A stretch of DNA of 64,000 bases, from NCBI GenBank assembly GCA_039029135.1, contig JBCCGT010000014.1, forward strand, positions 1 to 64,000, in the 5' to 3' direction. A program made the translations under genes and the position numbers. Under the pieces are notes generated by a model that was not told the DNA's origin, ran no database searches, and saw nothing but the letters and a program-made list of their open reading frames with translations. Below, in pieces: positions 24,546 to 33,757 of the stretch; the stretch's first letter is position 1, and each line of letters opens with the position of its first letter. Origin of the DNA: JALZVT01 sp039029135. Its GTDB lineage: Bacteria > Pseudomonadota > Gammaproteobacteria > Pseudomonadales > Azotimanducaceae.

Positions 24546-27500
24546 TCAGAAACACACCGTTCGGGCTCCGAGCACCGGAAATCGGACACTCGCACAGCGG
24601 CCGTTCATGCCTACCGCGAGGCCGAGGGCCGGGACTTCGAGCGTCGTGCGCAGGCCGCCCACGTTCTCGACCACGATTCGTCCGCCGAAGCACACTCGCC
24701 CGAGGATCGGATCACAGACCTGGACCCCGGTTGCGCCGATGAACGTCGTCACCCCGTTTGCGTCGCGCAGGAAGCGCATGCCAATGCTCTGGCCCGCTAT
24801 CGCCATGTTGGCGGTGTGTTCGAAGCTGCCGTCCGGCCGAATCGCAAATTCGGTGTTCGCGCCGGTGATCCAGTACAGATCCACATAGCCGCTGCCGCGG
24901 GCCACGAGCGACTCCGTCCCGCCGCGAGACAGCGTCAGCGTCGTATTGACCAGATTGATCGGGCCCCACCACGCGTTGAAGCCACCCGTCAGATAAACCC
25001 CGCCCTGCGCGTTGATGCCGCCAGTGACGCCGATCAGCGGATAACCCGCGAGGCGTACGCTGCCGCCGAGCTGCACGCCGCTCGCATCACCCGAGACGAC
25101 CAGATTCGGAAACAGGAAACGGTCGATCGACTGCTGGCCAAGCGCGGCCGCCGAAAATCCGTAGTTCTCAGGGCCGGCATACCAGCCGGCAACGTTGACG
25201 TGCACGATGCCCCCGCCGGTCAGGAGCGGCAGGTGCAGCACGCCGTTCCAGCTTAGGGCGCCGTTGCTAACCGCGACCGCGGCGCTCGAAACGCGCATAC
25301 CGTGCACGGCCAGCTCCGTGACGCCGCTCAGCGCGTGCGAGCCATCGGCGCCCAGGGTGCCGGCGAGGCGAACCGCGCCGAGACCGGGTAGATTCATGAC
25401 ACCCGCGACCTCAACCGCCGCATCGGTCAGCGTCAGGCGCGTGTCCGCCAGCGGTAGTCCGGGCAATCCGGGCAGGTTGAGCGACTGGCTGGCGAGACCT
25501 TCGATGCGATAGCCCGGCTTGACGAGGTCGATCGCGCCGCTCCAGGCAAGCGCCGTACCCGGCGGGAACCGCTGCGCTAGCCAGCTGTCGGCCAGCCCGC
25601 CGCGCCCGGAGACCTCGATGCTGCCCAGCGTCGGCTGTCCCTGATCGTCGCTGGTCTGCGTCCAGGCGAAGTTGGCGTCGATCTTGAGGCCGTTGGGCTT
25701 GATCGTCATCGTGCCCTCGGTGCGGCCATTCTCCAGATCGACGATGCCACGCGCGTGTCCCTCTTCGGGATTGAGCAGTTCATCCAGTGCGGAGGGCACG
25801 TTGCTGATCGTCTTGTTGACCCGCAGACCCTTCTTCGAGTCGAACGCGATGTACAGCAGATCGCCATCGTCGTCGAAGCGCATGCCCGCGACCGCGTTAC
25901 CGAGTTCTACCGCGAGCGGGAAGTCGCCATAGTCGATGTGCTCGGAGAGCCCGCTCGTCTGCCTGTCGATGCCAAACTTGACCGTGCCGAACACGCCCGT
26001 GAACAGCCCATCGTCATCGGAGAGCGCATCAACCGGCGAGGTGAAGTTGACGATATCTGACACCATGTCGCCTTCGAGGATCAGCGCGAGCAGCGGGACC
26101 TTCTTGATGGGAACGATCACCGCGCCGCTGAAGCGGATCTGGCCGTCCTGACACAGATCCAGATCTTGGCTGACGGCGACCTCGCCGGGTTGACCGCTGC
26201 GAAACGTCAGATTCTCGAAGTCGAGATCCGGATCGAACTGAAACGGAATCAGGCCGTGCTCGGAGATGTCCAGTCGACCGCGATACTTGTACTTCGTCTC
26301 CTTGACCACACGGCCGTTGCGTCTCACCACGTTGCCCTGCGCGTCGCGTTTCGGCCCCTTCTTTGCGGAGCTGTAGCGGCAGCTATAGCGACCGCCCGCC
26401 ACATCCACGATGCAGGGACACTCGTCGCGCCGCGTCGCGAGCTCGGGCGGACAGAGACCGCCGGGTTCGGTCCGCAGCGTCAGCAGCGGCTCGCCGAAGA
26501 GCTCGCCGATGTTGGCCTCGAACTGCGTGTCCGGCCGAAACTCCCAGCGGCCCAGACGCGGGTTGTAATCGAGCTGCGTATCGGGCGGCACCAGTCCCAA
26601 TCCCACCAGTCCTGGCGCGTTGACGGTTCCTGGCCCCTGCAGGGATGCCGCAGGCACGTCCGCCGAGGGCGGCGTGCCATCCGGCAGATCGACGTTCGGG
26701 TTGAGCTTCAGTTCGCCGAACATCTCCAGCCCGAGCGGCATCGGCTTGTTGTCGACATGACAGGATCGACCCTGCCAGTCGAAGGTGAAGTCGCTCGGCT
26801 GGGCGATGCCCGTCCAGCTACTCTGTTCGGCCGCGAGCCTGCCCTTACCCAGATCAAAACCGACGTTGGCGAACACGATGATCTGATCCTGAGTCACAAG
26901 ACTCGCGCGCTCGCAGTCGCGACCGCCGCCGCTAGCGCAGGCGAGCAGCGAATCTCGAAGCTCGGGATCGAGCTGGGCGCTCGTCGTTGCCGCCGGAACG
27001 ACGACCCTAGCGTGCGGGTGTTCGATGCGCGCGTCGCGCAGCTGGACCTGCACCGGCCCCGGATCATCGGTGCAGGCGGAGTCCGCCGCGCAGGCGGCGC
27101 TGGGCATCAACTCGACCGCGTAGTGCGCCCCCGGCATATCGAAGCGCCGCGCGACCTGCGTTCCCTCGGCCGGCGTCACCGCGCGCCCGTCGGCGCTGAA
27201 GCGCGTCGCGCCGCGCCAGAGTTCCAGATCGCCGGTCGGGCGAATGGCGAGCAGCGCACCGTCGCCGACCAGCGTGAACTCACTGCCCGAGCGCGTGAGC
27301 GTCAGCGTGCCATCGAAGGCGACGCTCGCTTGCGCGTCTACCGGCAGCTCGAGACGCCCTACGTGGGTCAGGACCCCAGCGGCACTCTGCCAGTCTTCCA
27401 GGTTCAACCTCACGCCGAAGCCACCCAGGCGAAAGCCTTGCGGTCGCGACGCGTAATTGCTCGGCGACGAGTTCAGATCCAGCTCCATCGCATCCGGAAC

Positions 27501-30500
27501 ACCGTCGCCGTCGCTATCGACGCGGGTCGGATCGGTCGGACCGGTCGCGGCGAGCCGCCCCAGGCCGAGCACCTCGTCCCGATCCGACAGTCCGTCGCCG
27601 TCGGTGTCCGCGACGTGAGGATTCGAGCGCACCGGGCCGCTCAGTTCGGCCTCGTCGCTGAGACCATCTGCATCGCTGTCGGCCGCAAGGGGATCGGTCG
27701 TGCCGAACGAACAGCCCACCGACTCGCACACGCCGGCCCGTCCAAAGCCGCACGCGCGCTCGGGACAGACCGCGAACGCGCCGAGCGCATCGAGCTCGGC
27801 GTCGCTCGCATAGCCGTCCTGGCCGCAGAACTCGCGCACGCGGCAGCTAGCGAGCGCGCCGGTGCCCGCGACCTCATCGCCATCGTCGATCAGATCGCCG
27901 TCGCTGTCGCGCAGCAGCGGATCGGTCCTCGGTCCGTCCCCGAGCAGCTCGGCGAAGTCAGAAAGGCCATCGCCGTCCGTATCGCCGAGCGTGGGATCCG
28001 TTTCGTGCAGCAGCACCTCGGCGCCGTCGGTGAGACCGTCGCCGTCCGTATCCGGATCGCCGGGCAGCGTGCCGTCCACACGCTCAGCAAGATCGTCGAG
28101 TCCGTCGCCGTCGGTGTCGCCGCGCACCGCCGAGGACGCGCCCGGTTCTTCGGGCAGCCACGCGAAGCCTTCGCAGGCGGGTCGGGAGGCGCCGTCGCGC
28201 TCCGCGAACGCGAGTCCCGCCACGAGCCGATCGCCGTCCGTGACGCCGTCGCCGTCGGTATCGGCGCGGACCGGATCGGTGCGGACCGCGAGCTCGACCG
28301 GGGGCGCCGGCAGAAAGCCCGGGGTCGAGCGGAAACCCTCCGCCGTCGTCAGGTAGCTGCCGCTGCAGTTGCCGCCAAGCTCCGCCCGCAGCAGCGTATC
28401 GATGGCGGCCGGACAGTCGAGCCCGATTTCGACGCCATCGGCAATGCAGTCGCCATCGCTATCGTCGCTGCGCGGATCCGTTTCGTTCGCGTCCACCACG
28501 CCGTCGCGGTCCGCGTCTTCGACGCCGTCGCCGATACCGTCATCGTCCCAATCGTCATCCGCGTAGGCGCACAGGGGCAGACCGCCGCCGAGATCGGTAC
28601 CGCAGACGCCCAGAAGGTCGCCGACGTCGTCGAACACGTTGCCGCAGACGCCCGTGGCATCGCACAGCGCCTGCTGGTGCGCGAGATCGAACGCGATCTC
28701 CAGCTCATCCGGCAGCCCGTCGGCATCGAAGTCGAAGTAGCCGGGACTCGGGTCGCTGGCGTCCGCATAGTCGGGCACCCCGTCCGGCGCGCCGACCCCA
28801 ACCAGCAGCGCACCGTCGACAACAATGTCGTCGTACTCATCAACGGCCGCGGCGCCGGCGAGCAGCGCGAACTCGCGATCGCCGTCCGAGTCGCCGCTGA
28901 ACGGATTCAAACCGAGCGCTAGCTCCCGCCCGTCCGTCAACCAGCCCGCGGAATCGGCGAGCACGCCGGGGCGCTCGCGATTGCCGTCGCCATCGGTGTC
29001 TGCCCGCAGCGGATGCGTGAACCCAAAGGGGACGCCCTGCACCACGCTGTAGCTCGTTAGATGCGGAGGAACGACCCGGCGCAGCGGGTCGAGCGCGCCG
29101 TAGTCCACGACATCCGAACGCGGCGCGAAGGGACCTCGCGCGATCGCGATCTGATCGATCAGCACGCGATCGCCGACACCACGATCCACAAGCCGGAGCG
29201 TGCGTGGACCGCCAAAGCCGTCAAAATCGAAGCTGCCGAAGAACAGCCAGTCGTAGTGTTCTGGTGCGTCGAGTAAATCGATCTCGACGTCACCGCCGGG
29301 TGCGCCGCTCGCCACCAGTGTCAGTTTCGCGCCGGCATCCCACGCGGCGAGACGCCGCGCGCGCACGAACACGCTGACCTCGTCATACAGCACGCGGGTG
29401 AAGGCTGGCTCACCGGTAAAGGCTTCGTCGAAGGCGATTTCGGCGAGCGTAGCGTTTGGCGCGCCCTGCAGCGCCTGCCCGTTTCCGGCGCCGCTGCTCG
29501 CAAGCACGGTTGCGCCGACCGCGTGGTGCTCGGCCTCCAGCCACCAGACGCCGCGGCTTTCACGGCCGTCGGGCACGCCGTCGGCATCGCTGTCGAGCTC
29601 GTCCGCGAAAGTCTGCGGCAGCGCTTCGGGCACGAAGACGCCGTCCAGCACGCCGAGCAGCGCGACCGCCTCGACCTGCACACCGCTACCCGTCAGTTCG
29701 ATCGTCCTCTCGCCCGAGCCGTCGGCGCTCAGATTCAGCAGCGGACCGCTTAGCCACTGCACGCCGTTACCGTGTACCACGTGCGCCGCATCGCCGCCCG
29801 GAAGGCCGCTCAGACTGCCCGGCACGCCGAGATCCGTCGGCCGAATCCGCACCGCCACGCGATAAGCGAGCGCGGCCGACGGCTCATCGAGAACAAATGC
29901 GGCGGGTACGAAGTCCGCGTCGCCAACCGGCGTAAAAACCCGCCGGCTCATGTCGAAACCGGGATGCCACTCGGCGTCGTCGCTGACGCCATCACCATCG
30001 GCATCGGCGCTCTTGACGTCGACGTCGTAGCCGTCCGGGATGCCGTCCGCGTCCTCGCTGCGGTACAGCGGGTTAGAGAACTGGTGTAGCGCACCGACCT
30101 CGCAGTCGCTGTCATCAACTGTGCAAAGGCGCAGCTCGGCGCTGTCCGGTAGGCCATCGGCGTCCGTGTCGGCGTTGCGGGGGTCGAGCAGTCGGGCGCA
30201 CTCTTGGCCGTCGTCGATGCCGTCGTTGTCGGTGTCAGCGTTCAGTGGATCCGGATAAACGATTAATCGGTCGAAGCTAACTTCGCAGCCGCGCAGGACT
30301 TCGTGTCCATCGCTGAGACCGTCGCCATCGGTATCGGCGCGCCCGGGATCGGTGCCCAGCTCTAGGCGCTCGCGGGCGTCCGTGAGGCCATCCGCGTCGC
30401 CGTCGCCGCCGTCGGCGGCAAGCGCGAAAGCGAGCACGTCCGCGTCCCCAAGACAGTCGAGTCGATCGACCGCCTGCAGCAGGCCCCGCACGCCATCCGC

Positions 30501-33050
30501 GTTGCGATCCGCGAGCGGATCCGGCTCGCTGCCGTCGGGCACGCCGTCGTTATCGGCGTCCGCGATCAGCGCCAAGTGCGCTGCGATCGTCAGCGTATCG
30601 GCGGCGATCCCGCAGGCGCTCGATCCCGGGCGCGCCACGACCTGACCAGCGGACAACCCGAGCGCGCGCATCCACTCGTCCTCCACGCCGTCGACGACGC
30701 CATCGCCATCGCTGTCCGGCACGTGCGGGTCGGTGCCGATGTCGAGTTCGGCGCCGCTGGTGAGACCGTCGCCGTCCGCGTCTTGGGTGACGTCGATCGG
30801 GTCGCGCGGATCGAGCATCGCCGCCACCTCCGCGCCGTCGCCATAGCCATCGGCGTCGGTGTCTGCCGCGTCCAGTGCCGTACCGCGCCGCAGTTCTGCC
30901 GCGTTCGACAGCCCATCCGCATCCGGATCTGCTGGTCCATCGGCGGCGTCGGTGGGGTCCAGGCCCGCCGCGATCTCCTCGCCGTCGATGATGCCGTCAC
31001 CGTCGGCGTCCGCGTCAAGCACGCCCACGCTGCCGTCGCCGTCGAGATCATCCAGGGGCCGCGGTTCCGCACCATCGCCGATGCCGTCGCCGTCGCTGTC
31101 AGCATCGAGAATGTTGATCAGGCCATCGGAGTCGGTGTCCCTGCCAGGCAGGGGTTCGAGCGCATCGCTCAGGCCGTCGCCGTCGCTGTCGGCGGCGAAC
31201 GGACTGCTCCCTAAAGTCGCTTCCTCGCCATCGAGCAGGCCGTCGCCGTCCGTGTCCGGCGCGCCGGGTTCAGTACCCGCGGCGACCTCCTCGCCGTCGG
31301 GCGCGCCGTCCCCGTCGCTGTCCGGATTAGACGCTGACGTGCCCAGCGCCTGTTCCTGCGCGTTGCTCAGACCGTCGCCGTCGCTATCGAGTTCGCGATC
31401 GTCCAACTTGGGATCCAGGCCGCCCGCCAGCTCGAGCGCGTCGTTCACGCTATCGCCGTCCGTGTCCGCCGCGAGCGGATTGGTGCCGTGAACCCGCAGC
31501 TCCTGCGCATCGCCGATGGAATCGCCGTCGCTGTCCGCGCGCAGCGGGTCGGTGCCGGCGGCGGCTTCAGCGCCGTCGTCGAGCCCGTCGCCGTCGCTGT
31601 CGGAATTGAGAGGTGAGGTGCCCGCCGTCGCTTCAGTGCCGTCGGGCACGCCGTCGCCGTCGGTGTCCAGGCGCAGTGGATCGGTGCCCAGCCCGGTTTC
31701 CTCGGCGTCGCTCAGCCCGTCGTCGTCGCTATCGGCACGCATCGGGTCCATGCCCAGTTCGCGCACCTCTGCGCCGTCCTCGAGCCCGTCGTCGTCGCTG
31801 TCGGCCCGGCGCGGATCGGTGCCGAGCCGCTTGACCTCCGCGCCATCGAGCAGGCCGTCGCCGTCCATGTCGCCGACGTTGGGATCCAGGCCCAGCTCGG
31901 GTTCCTCGCCGTCCAGCAGTCCATCGCCGTCCGTGTCCGGCCGGTCGCTATCCGTCAGAAACGTCCGCCGCTCTGCCAGATTGCTCAGACCGTCGCGATC
32001 GTCGTCGCCGATGCGCAGGCTAACCCAGGGACCCTGCGTCGCTCCCTCGGCGCGGCGCAGGGCAACCACAAGCTGACCATCGCGAACGTCGTCCAGCGCC
32101 AGCGTGTACACCGCGGTGGTCGGATCCACCGCAAGCGCGGCGCGGGTGCGCGCGCCGCCCGCAGCCAGGCTGATTTCGACTGTGTGCGCTTCCGAAGGCA
32201 CGTTGATCTCGATGCGCAGCGCGGTCGCGGCGCCGTCGCCAACGAGCGTCGCGCCGATCAGCGCATAGTCCTGGGGACCGTCGGCGCCCGGCAGGCTCGC
32301 GCGCGCAGCCGCGATCTCGGCCTCGCCGAGGGCCGCGCTCAGGGCATGCTCGCCATCTGCCAATCGATCGATCGCGCGCCGCAGCGCTGCTGCCTGGCCC
32401 ACCAGTTCACCTGTCGCGGCCAGCTCGTCGGCGAGCGCGGACAGCGCGGCATCGACGCCTTCGACCCCGACGTCGAGTTCGGCGCTCATCGCTGCGAAGC
32501 TCGCCAGCGCAAACGTCAGCCGCCGGCCGTCATCCCAGGGCGCTTCGCTCGCGCCAGCCAGGGCGATCGGGTCGAGCGTCGTCAACGCCACGCCGGGCAG
32601 CCCGACCGCGGCGGCTACCTCGCTCATACGGGCATCGTAGTCGGTGTAGTCGTCATCCGCAGCGGCGAGGCGAACGGCAAGTTCGGAAAACGGCGTGATG
32701 GCGATACGCGCCGCCGCGACTTCCGGTGCACCACTCGCTGGCGCAATCAGCGCACGCAGCGTCAGGTCGGCAGCGTCCACCGACTGTCCGGACACCTCGT
32801 CGACATAGGCCCCGCCCGTGCATGTGACAACGAGGACGTCGTCGCGTGGGATGGCTTCGATTGAGAGCTGCCCGTCGGCGCTAACGCCACGCCCGACCTC
32901 CACTCCTGCCAGCGTGCGAACGACACACTCGGCCCCGTCTATCGGCCCTTTGGTGAGCGTTGCCTGTAGCGCGCGGGTAGCGTCGGTTTGGTCGCCGCCG
33001 CAACCCCAGGACGCGGCCAGCAGCACACCCAGCAGTATCCATCTGCGCAT
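24546..33050 (-). CDS. Giant lipoprotein with about forty thrombospondin-type-3 calcium-binding repeats
   Basis: 2,834 residues from the ATG at 33050 (AAGGAAG site just upstream; an earlier in-frame start at 33101 would precede the signal). A lipoprotein-like signal ends at Cys18 ('ASWGCGGD'). Residues about 25-345 form a beta-type regulatory region with one Ig-like domain at 30-110. Residues about 347-1860 hold roughly forty copies of the TSP3 unit Asp-x-Asp-x-Asp-Gly-x-x-Asp-x-x-Glu (for example 'DTDGDGLLDGEE'), each able to bind calcium. They are interrupted near 1165-1310 by a domain starting 'WWLEAEHHAVG' that resembles a CBM6-like carbohydrate-binding fold. The last 970 residues are beta-rich with Gly repeats and scattered Cys. 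A calcium-stiffened surface or extracellular fibre is likely. It ends 18 bases from the convergent small acidic gene. Confidence 0.85.
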   Translation of the reverse strand: MRRWILLGVLLAASWGCGGDQTDATRALQATLTKGPIDGAECVVRTLAGVEVGRGVSADGQLSIEAIPRDDVLVVTCTGGAYVDEVSGQSVDAADLTLRALIAPASGAPEVAAARIAITPFSELAVRLAAADDDYTDYDARMSEVAAAVGLPGVALTTLDPIALAGASEAPWDDGRRLTFALASFAAMSAELDVGVEGVDAALSALADELAATGELVGQAAALRRAIDRLADGEHALSAALGEAEIAAARASLPGADGPQDYALIGATLVGDGAATALRIEINVPSEAHTVEISLAAGGARTRAALAVDPTTAVYTLALDDVRDGQLVVALRRAEGATQGPWVSLRIGDDDRDGLSNLAERRTFLTDSDRPDTDGDGLLDGEEPELGLDPNVGDMDGDGLLDGAEVKRLGTDPRRADSDDDGLEDGAEVRELGMDPMRADSDDDGLSDAEETGLGTDPLRLDTDGDGVPDGTEATAGTSPLNSDSDGDGLDDGAEAAAGTDPLRADSDGDSIGDAQELRVHGTNPLAADTDGDSVNDALELAGGLDPKLDDRELDSDGDGLSNAQEQALGTSASNPDSDGDGAPDGEEVAAGTEPGAPDTDGDGLLDGEEATLGSSPFAADSDGDGLSDALEPLPGRDTDSDGLINILDADSDGDGIGDGAEPRPLDDLDGDGSVGVLDADADGDGIIDGEEIAAGLDPTDAADGPADPDADGLSNAAELRRGTALDAADTDADGYGDGAEVAAMLDPRDPIDVTQDADGDGLTSGAELDIGTDPHVPDSDGDGVVDGVEDEWMRALGLSAGQVVARPGSSACGIAADTLTIAAHLALIADADNDGVPDGSEPDPLADRNADGVRGLLQAVDRLDCLGDADVLAFALAADGGDGDADGLTDARERLELGTDPGRADTDGDGLSDGHEVLRGCEVSFDRLIVYPDPLNADTDNDGIDDGQECARLLDPRNADTDADGLPDSAELRLCTVDDSDCEVGALHQFSNPLYRSEDADGIPDGYDVDVKSADADGDGVSDDAEWHPGFDMSRRVFTPVGDADFVPAAFVLDEPSAALAYRVAVRIRPTDLGVPGSLSGLPGGDAAHVVHGNGVQWLSGPLLNLSADGSGERTIELTGSGVQVEAVALLGVLDGVFVPEALPQTFADELDSDADGVPDGRESRGVWWLEAEHHAVGATVLASSGAGNGQALQGAPNATLAEIAFDEAFTGEPAFTRVLYDEVSVFVRARRLAAWDAGAKLTLVASGAPGGDVEIDLLDAPEHYDWLFFGSFDFDGFGGPRTLRLVDRGVGDRVLIDQIAIARGPFAPRSDVVDYGALDPLRRVVPPHLTSYSVVQGVPFGFTHPLRADTDGDGNRERPGVLADSAGWLTDGRELALGLNPFSGDSDGDREFALLAGAAAVDEYDDIVVDGALLVGVGAPDGVPDYADASDPSPGYFDFDADGLPDELEIAFDLAHQQALCDATGVCGNVFDDVGDLLGVCGTDLGGGLPLCAYADDDWDDDGIGDGVEDADRDGVVDANETDPRSDDSDGDCIADGVEIGLDCPAAIDTLLRAELGGNCSGSYLTTAEGFRSTPGFLPAPPVELAVRTDPVRADTDGDGVTDGDRLVAGLAFAERDGASRPACEGFAWLPEEPGASSAVRGDTDGDGLDDLAERVDGTLPGDPDTDGDGLTDGAEVLLHETDPTLGDTDGDGLSDFAELLGDGPRTDPLLRDSDGDLIDDGDEVAGTGALASCRVREFCGQDGYASDAELDALGAFAVCPERACGFGRAGVCESVGCSFGTTDPLAADSDADGLSDEAELSGPVRSNPHVADTDGDGLSDRDEVLGLGRLAATGPTDPTRVDSDGDGVPDAMELDLNSSPSNYASRPQGFRLGGFGVRLNLEDWQSAAGVLTHVGRLELPVDAQASVAFDGTLTLTRSGSEFTLVGDGALLAIRPTGDLELWRGATRFSADGRAVTPAEGTQVARRFDMPGAHYAVELMPSAACAADSACTDDPGPVQVQLRDARIEHPHARVVVPAATTSAQLDPELRDSLLACASGGGRDCERASLVTQDQIIVFANVGFDLGKGRLAAEQSSWTGIAQPSDFTFDWQGRSCHVDNKPMPLGLEMFGELKLNPNVDLPDGTPPSADVPAASLQGPGTVNAPGLVGLGLVPPDTQLDYNPRLGRWEFRPDTQFEANIGELFGEPLLTLRTEPGGLCPPELATRRDECPCIVDVAGGRYSCRYSSAKKGPKRDAQGNVVRRNGRVVKETKYKYRGRLDISEHGLIPFQFDPDLDFENLTFRSGQPGEVAVSQDLDLCQDGQIRFSGAVIVPIKKVPLLALILEGDMVSDIVNFTSPVDALSDDDGLFTGVFGTVKFGIDRQTSGLSEHIDYGDFPLAVELGNAVAGMRFDDDGDLLYIAFDSKKGLRVNKTISNVPSALDELLNPEEGHARGIVDLENGRTEGTMTIKPNGLKIDANFAWTQTSDDQGQPTLGSIEVSGRGGLADSWLAQRFPPGTALAWSGAIDLVKPGYRIEGLASQSLNLPGLPGLPLADTRLTLTDAAVEVAGVMNLPGLGAVRLAGTLGADGSHALSGVTELAVHGMRVSSAAVAVSNGALSWNGVLHLPLLTGGGIVHVNVAGWYAGPENYGFSAAALGQQSIDRFLFPNLVVSGDASGVQLGGSVRLAGYPLIGVTGGINAQGGVYLTGGFNAWWGPINLVNTTLTLSRGGTESLVARGSGYVDLYWITGANTEFAIRPDGSFEHTANMAIAGQSIGMRFLRDANGVTTFIGATGVQVCDPILGRVCFGGRIVVENVGGLRTTLEVPALGLAVGMNGRCASVRFPVLGARTVCF
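27480..32010 (-). repeat. TSP3-coding tandem repeat array inside the giant gene
   Basis: The DNA encoding the calcium repeats is itself repetitive: GCCGTCGCCGTC-type stretches (plus strand) recur about every 55-65 bases over 4.5 kb, interrupted around 29.1-29.6 kb where the CBM-like domain lies. Unit edges are variable in sequence and spacing, so the array has diverged by substitution rather than being recently amplified, but the shared core makes it a likely place for assembly collapse or recombination. Confidence 0.8.
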
Positions 33051-33211
33051 GGCGCTTCCTTGGGTAAACAACCCACGAAAGCTAGCAAGGCGGACGCACA
33101 AGGACTGTGCGCCAGGCCCAAAAGGCGACGGTTCTCAGTCGCGTTTCCGGATCGAGTCAAGCCTTATCGAACCGGATCCCGTATGGGCCGGCGCCCTGGA
33201 GCCGCGCGCGC

Positions 33212-33631
33212 TCAGAACACAGCCAGCGCGGCGAGTCCAAACAGACCGAACAGGGCGAGCGAGGCGAGGCAAAAGATCCCGAAGCGCAGCGGTATGGGGT
33301 TGCCCAGCGACTGCACCAGGCTGTGCACGACGCGAATGCCCACGTAGGTCCACGCGAGAATGACCGCCATGCTGCTCACCGCGTTCGCGAGCACAAGAAA
33401 GGCAATCACCGCGTAAAACAGGGTCGGCTGTTCGTGCAGATGATTGTAGTTGTCCGCCTTCCAGCGCACGGCGGCCGGCAGTTCCTTCAACTGATCGCCG
33501 TTGGGCGCGGCCGAATCAAACTCGATACCCGATGCGCCGATCGCAGGAATTCTCGTGGCGTACATCCACACCCACATCACGGCCGTCCATAGCAGTAGCG
33601 CGACCGCTGGTTGCAGCAGTTCAGTTGCCAT
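33212..33631 (-). CDS. MAPEG-family membrane protein
   Basis: 139 residues with four membrane helices and the MAPEG pattern: a charged loop after helix 1 leading to 'RWKADNYNHLHEQPTLFYA' near residues 56-74 (the Glu/Asn/Arg-containing glutathione-site helix), then 'AWTYVGIRVVHSLVQ'. The family includes membrane-associated eicosanoid and glutathione-metabolism enzymes; bacterial members are mostly uncharacterised. An AGAGGGG site precedes the ATG. It lies upstream of and on the same strand as the giant lipoprotein gene, 161 bases away. Confidence 0.88.
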   Translation of the reverse strand: MATELLQPAVALLLWTAVMWVWMYATRIPAIGASGIEFDSAAPNGDQLKELPAAVRWKADNYNHLHEQPTLFYAVIAFLVLANAVSSMAVILAWTYVGIRVVHSLVQSLGNPIPLRFGIFCLASLALFGLFGLAALAVF

Positions 33632-33757
33632 CGTTTTCGCCCCTCTTTTTCTTTGTACGCGCAGCGTAGCGGGATCGACGCTGCCGGTGAAGACCGTTTA
33701 CAGCGCCGATGGCTCTGCATAGTCTGCAAGCTGGAAGGCGGCGCGAGAAATCGGCAG

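Noticed and set aside
26166..28922. A 918-codon open frame on the plus strand inside the giant lipoprotein gene
   Set aside because: It is antisense to the TSP3-encoding DNA; the high GC and repeated GCC-GTC pattern keeps that frame free of stops. Its translation is low-complexity and Arg/Val/Ala-rich with no domain.
27480..32010. CRISPR array
   Set aside because: The repeating DNA has no fixed-length spacers and its period follows the protein repeat; no cas gene is present. It is coding TSP3 DNA.
33611..33757. Longer start for the serine hydrolase
   Set aside because: It overlaps the MAPEG gene and adds a Cys/Arg-rich segment with no homology; the ATG at 33758 precedes the family start.
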